Assembly (NCBI GenBank): GCA_019118665.1
Contig: DWYM01000116.1
Coordinates: 1 to 44,300 of the forward strand
Direction: 5' to 3'
DNA from: Candidatus Mediterraneibacter intestinipullorum
Lineage (GTDB): Bacteria > Bacillota > Clostridia > Lachnospirales > Lachnospiraceae
DNA: 44,300 bases
A program made the position numbers and the translations under genes. The notes beneath the pieces were generated by a model. That model was not told the origin of the DNA and searched no databases. It saw nothing but the letters and a program-made list of their open reading frames with translations. The number at the start of each line of letters is the position of its first letter. Positions within the stretch are counted from its first letter, which is position 1. Below, one piece after another: positions 41,567 through 44,300 of the stretch.

Positions 41567-43493
41567 ACAGATAAATAACACCAACGGCCTGGCAGCCGGG
41601 AAGGGAAAGCGTAAGGGCGGCCCGGCGATCACCAGCGGCACGCTCAAGACAGCGAAGCGTCTGCTGGGCTATGTGACCAGCACATATAGGGTGCAGTTCA
41701 TCGTTGTACTCATTTGTATCCTGATGAGCTCCATAGCGTCCATTTCTGTGTCGCTGTCATTGAAATTCCTTCTTGACGATTTTATCATCCCTCTGATCGG
41801 GCAGCAGGACCCGGATTACAGGGAGCTGTATATGGCGCTTGCCGTGCTGGGGGCGATCTTCCTCCTGGGAGTCATCGCGACATTTATATACAGCCGGATG
41901 ATGGTGGTGATCGGTCAGGGCGTGTTGAAGCGCGTCCGCGATGAGATGTTCGCGCATATGCAGACACTGCCCATCCGCTATTTTGACCAGAATACGAACG
42001 GCTCGATCATGAGTCTTTATACAAACGATACGGACACCCTGCGCCAGATGATCAATCAGTCCATTCCGCAGGTGCTGATGTCAGCATTCACTATCGTGGT
42101 GACATTTATTTCCATGCTGGTGCTGAGTCCGATCCTTACGGCGCTTGCGGTGCTGATGATCCTTGTCATGGTCCTTGTGACAAGGAAGGTCGCGGGCAAC
42201 AGCGGCAAATATTTCATACGGCAGCAGCTTGACCTCGCGGATATCACCGGATTCGTGGAAGAACGGATGAATGGTCAGCGGGTTGTCAAAGTGTTCAACC
42301 ATGAGAAGATCTCGGAGAAAGAGTTTGACGAGCTGAATGAGCGGCTGTATACAAGCGCGTCCCAGGCGCATACATTTGCCAGCATGATGGGGCCCATCAT
42401 CGGAAACCTGGGAAATCTGCAGTTCGTTCTGACAGCGGTGTTCGGGGGATTTCTTTCCGTGCTGGGAGTCGGCAACATTACGCTCGGCGTCATGGCGTCC
42501 TATCTGCAGTTTACGAAGAGCTTTACCCAGCCGTTCATGCAGATCGCCCAGCAGTTCAACTCCATCATCATGGCGCTTGCCGGGGCAGAGCGTATCTTCA
42601 ATATGATGGACGAAGAGCCGGAGGTGGACAACGGATACGTTACACTTGTAAATGCCAGGAAAGACGCGGACGGCAATATCGTGGAATGTAAAGAGCGCAC
42701 AGGAATGTGGGCCTGGGAGCATCCGCATCAGGCGGACGGAACTGTCACTTATACCGAACTGAAAGGCGATGTGAGATTCTATGATATGACGTTCGGGTAC
42801 ACACCGGATCATATGGTGCTCCATGACCTGACCCTGTACGCGAAGCCGGGACAGAAGCTGGCGTTCGTCGGATCCACCGGAGCCGGGAAGACAACGATCA
42901 CGAACCTGATAAACCGCTTCTATGACGTGGCTGACGGAAAGATCCGTTATGATGATATCAATATCAATAAGATCAAGAAGGCGGACCTGAGGCGCTCGTT
43001 GGGTATCGTGCTTCAGGACACCCATCTGTTCACAGGGACGATCAAGGAAAATATCCGTTACGGCAAGCTGGACGCAACGGACGAAGAAGTATACAAGGCG
43101 GCAAAACTCGCTCATGCGGATGGGTTCATCAAGATGCTGCCAAAGGGATATGATACCCAATTAAGCGGCGACGGTGAAGAACTCTCCCAGGGACAGAGGC
43201 AGCTCCTCGCCATCGCCAGGGCGGCGATCGCTGATCCGCCGGTGCTCATCCTCGATGAGGCAACGTCCTCCATCGATACGAGGACAGAGAGTATTGTGCA
43301 GAAAGGTATGGATAACCTGATGAAGGGGCGCACCGTATTCGTCATCGCCCACAGGCTGTCAACCATCCGCAACAGCGACGCCATCATGGTACTCGAACAC
43401 GGCCGTATCATCGAAAGAGGAACCCATGAAGATCTCCTCAAACTCAAAGGTACCTACTACCAGTTATATACTGGAAAATTAGAGCTTTCGTGA
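41559..43493 (+). CDS. ABC exporter half-transporter, catalytic subunit
   Basis: 644 residues. A 45-residue hydrophilic N-terminus leads to six membrane helices and an ATPase domain. Walker A is GSTGAGKTT (Lys444), Walker B LILDEATSSID with catalytic Glu567 and the switch His in AHRLSTIRN. Its own signature is ELSQGQRQ, with Gln for the second Gly position of LSGGQ, as expected because it faces the partner's weak site. A roughly 45-residue insert (KDADGNIVECKERTGMW ...) lies between the membrane and ATPase domains, longer than in BmrD-type proteins. It forms a heterodimer with the previous gene product and ends the operon. Confidence 0.94.
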   Translation: MSEQINNTNGLAAGKGKRKGGPAITSGTLKTAKRLLGYVTSTYRVQFIVVLICILMSSIASISVSLSLKFLLDDFIIPLIGQQDPDYRELYMALAVLGAIFLLGVIATFIYSRMMVVIGQGVLKRVRDEMFAHMQTLPIRYFDQNTNGSIMSLYTNDTDTLRQMINQSIPQVLMSAFTIVVTFISMLVLSPILTALAVLMILVMVLVTRKVAGNSGKYFIRQQLDLADITGFVEERMNGQRVVKVFNHEKISEKEFDELNERLYTSASQAHTFASMMGPIIGNLGNLQFVLTAVFGGFLSVLGVGNITLGVMASYLQFTKSFTQPFMQIAQQFNSIIMALAGAERIFNMMDEEPEVDNGYVTLVNARKDADGNIVECKERTGMWAWEHPHQADGTVTYTELKGDVRFYDMTFGYTPDHMVLHDLTLYAKPGQKLAFVGSTGAGKTTITNLINRFYDVADGKIRYDDININKIKKADLRRSLGIVLQDTHLFTGTIKENIRYGKLDATDEEVYKAAKLAHADGFIKMLPKGYDTQLSGDGEELSQGQRQLLAIARAAIADPPVLILDEATSSIDTRTESIVQKGMDNLMKGRTVFVIAHRLSTIRNSDAIMVLEHGRIIERGTHEDLLKLKGTYYQLYTGKLELS

Positions 43494-43526
43494 TGTGCGC
43501 GATGGCAATGAGCCGTGCGGTAAAAT

Positions 43527-43580
43527 AGAAAAAGAACTTCGGAAGAGTGCTCGCATTCTTCCGAAGTTCTTTTTCTGTTT
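43527..43580. terminator. Bidirectional intrinsic terminator
   Basis: A perfect 20-bp stem, from AGAAAAAGAACTTCGG (43527) to CCGAAGTTCTTTTTCT (ending 43576), has a 10-base loop. T-runs arise on both strands, so it can end the ABC operon on the plus strand and purC on the minus strand. Confidence 0.92.
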
Positions 43581-43685
43581 TGCCATAGGGCGAAAGCCCG
43601 CGACTGAGATGCAGCGGAGCGGAATCGAAGTTGCGCACGGCGGCGATCCCTCAGTCGGCAGGTCTGCCATAGGGCGAAAGCCCGC
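43581..43685. repeat. Intergenic element bounded by 21-bp direct repeats
   Basis: The 21-base block starting TGCCATAGGGCGAAAG and ending CCCGC occurs at 43581-43601 and exactly again at 43665-43685; each contains the hairpin GGGC-GAAA-GCCC. Between them GACTGAG (43602-43608) and CTCAGTC (43650-43656) form an inverted repeat around a GC-rich core. The structure looks like a small non-coding repetitive element (REP/BIME-like), inserted between the terminator and the purC stop. No protein is supported. Confidence 0.7.
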
Positions 43686-44300
43686 TCAGTCCAGCTTCTT
43701 CCCTGTGAGCATCTCATATCCCTGCAGGTAAATATCGATCGTTTTCTGTACGATGTCATCCGGCAGTGTCCAGTCGTTGTCCGGGTTGGCTTTCAGCCAG
43801 TCGCGCGCAAACTGTTTGTCAAAGGACGGCTGTCCGTGTCCCGGCTCATATCCGTCTGCCGGCCAGAAGCGGGAGCTGTCCGGTGTGAGCATCTCGTCTC
43901 CGAGCACGATGTTGCCATCCTGGTCCAGACCGAACTCGAATTTCGTGTCAGCGATGATGATGCCGCGAGTCAGGGCGTAATCCGCACATTTCTTATACAG
44001 CGCCAGAGTGTAGTCGCGAAGCTTTGCGGCGTACTCTTCACCCTTGCCAGGGAAAGCTTTTTCAAGGTGTTCTATACTCTGCTCATAAGAGATATTTTCG
44101 TCATGATCGCCGATCTCTGCCTTTGTAGAAGGTGTGTAGATCGGTTCAGGCAGCTTGTCCGACTCTCTGAGGCCTTCCGGCAGCGTGATGCCGCACACAG
44201 TGCCGTCCTTCTGGTAGCTTGCCCAGCCGCTTCCCGTGATGTAGCCGCGGACGATACACTCGATGGGGAGCATGTTCAGCTTCCGGCACATCATGCTGTT
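43686..44300 (-). CDS. purC: SAICAR synthetase, C-terminal part (5' end outside window)
   Basis: The minus-strand frame is open from the right edge (44300) to TGA at 43686, about 204 residues; a start lies beyond the edge. PurC joins aspartate to CAIR with ATP in purine synthesis, in the cytoplasm. Motifs are [67 protein letters not shown] and [14 protein letters not shown]. The last is typical of the longer form of the enzyme (about 290 residues), not the short 235-residue Bacillus form. A bidirectional terminator and repeat element follow its stop. Confidence 0.97.
   Translation of the reverse strand, partial: NSMMCRKLNMLPIECIVRGYITGSGWASYQKDGTVCGITLPEGLRESDKLPEPIYTPSTKAEIGDHDENISYEQSIEHLEKAFPGKGEEYAAKLRDYTLALYKKCADYALTRGIIIADTKFEFGLDQDGNIVLGDEMLTPDSSRFWPADGYEPGHGQPSFDKQFARDWLKANPDNDWTLPDDIVQKTIDIYLQGYEMLTGKKLD

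Noticed and set aside
43495-43731. Small plus-strand ORF in the repeat element after the ABC operon
   Set aside because: It reads through a terminator and the repeats and has no ribosome-binding site.
1-44300. CRISPR arrays, rRNA genes or a prophage
   Set aside because: No regularly spaced repeat-spacer series, rRNA-like sequence or phage structural genes were seen on either strand.

Overview
The window is about 44.3 kb of a moderately GC-rich (about 50%) Bacillota genome. It is most likely a gut Lachnospiraceae (class Clostridia); I cannot fix the genus. Support comes from strong AGGAGG ribosome-binding sites, a glgC-glgD pair, class C sortase pilus genes, heterodimeric ABC exporters under MarR control, a tRNA without an encoded CCA, and many small Clostridia-type membrane proteins. 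Both ends cut genes: pyruvate kinase on the left and purC on the right.

Left part (1-8.4 kb): the end of pyk, an AT-rich scar with a small ORF, a minus-strand protein joining a DUF4091/GH123-like hydrolase to an acyltransferase-like domain, a VanZ-GNAT gene pair, an XRE regulator with TPR-like repeats, a Gfo/Idh/MocA oxidoreductase and an M18 aminopeptidase.

Regulatory and envelope part (8.4-18.9 kb): an OmpR/EnvZ-type two-component system is followed by two PepSY lipoproteins and a small PepSY membrane protein. Each lipoprotein promoter carries the same operator, GAAAAATTTTAAT-N5-TTTAAT, placed 10 bases before the -10, so this looks like a self-contained signalling module. Next come tRNA-Cys, whose promoter -10 sits between the arms of a 14-bp palindrome, a TetR gene with a palindromic operator, a MarR-MATE pair, three small envelope-type genes with repeated upstream motifs, and a DUF975/CmpB-like membrane protein.

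Trehalose part (18.8-25.4 kb): treR, treP (PTS EIIBCA) and treC. A 13-bp TreR operator found just after the treR -10 recurs inside the treP promoter, with a second, weaker copy downstream. An IS91-family element and an internally deleted MATE remnant separate treR from treP. The remnant is in frame with treP, so a naive gene call gives a false 780-residue protein.

Central part (25.5-31 kb): a SpoU/TrmH RNA methyltransferase is translationally coupled to a patatin-like phospholipase that runs in frame, with no stop, into a full-length ornithine carbamoyltransferase. The OTC part keeps its own ribosome-binding site and ATG. On the other strand glgC-glgD encode ADP-glucose synthesis.

Right part (31.3-44.3 kb): a sortase-assembled pilus operon (fibro-slime/SpaA adhesin, LPVTG pilin, two class C sortases), then a MarR-regulated heterodimeric ABC exporter, a bidirectional terminator, an intergenic repeat element and the 3' part of purC.
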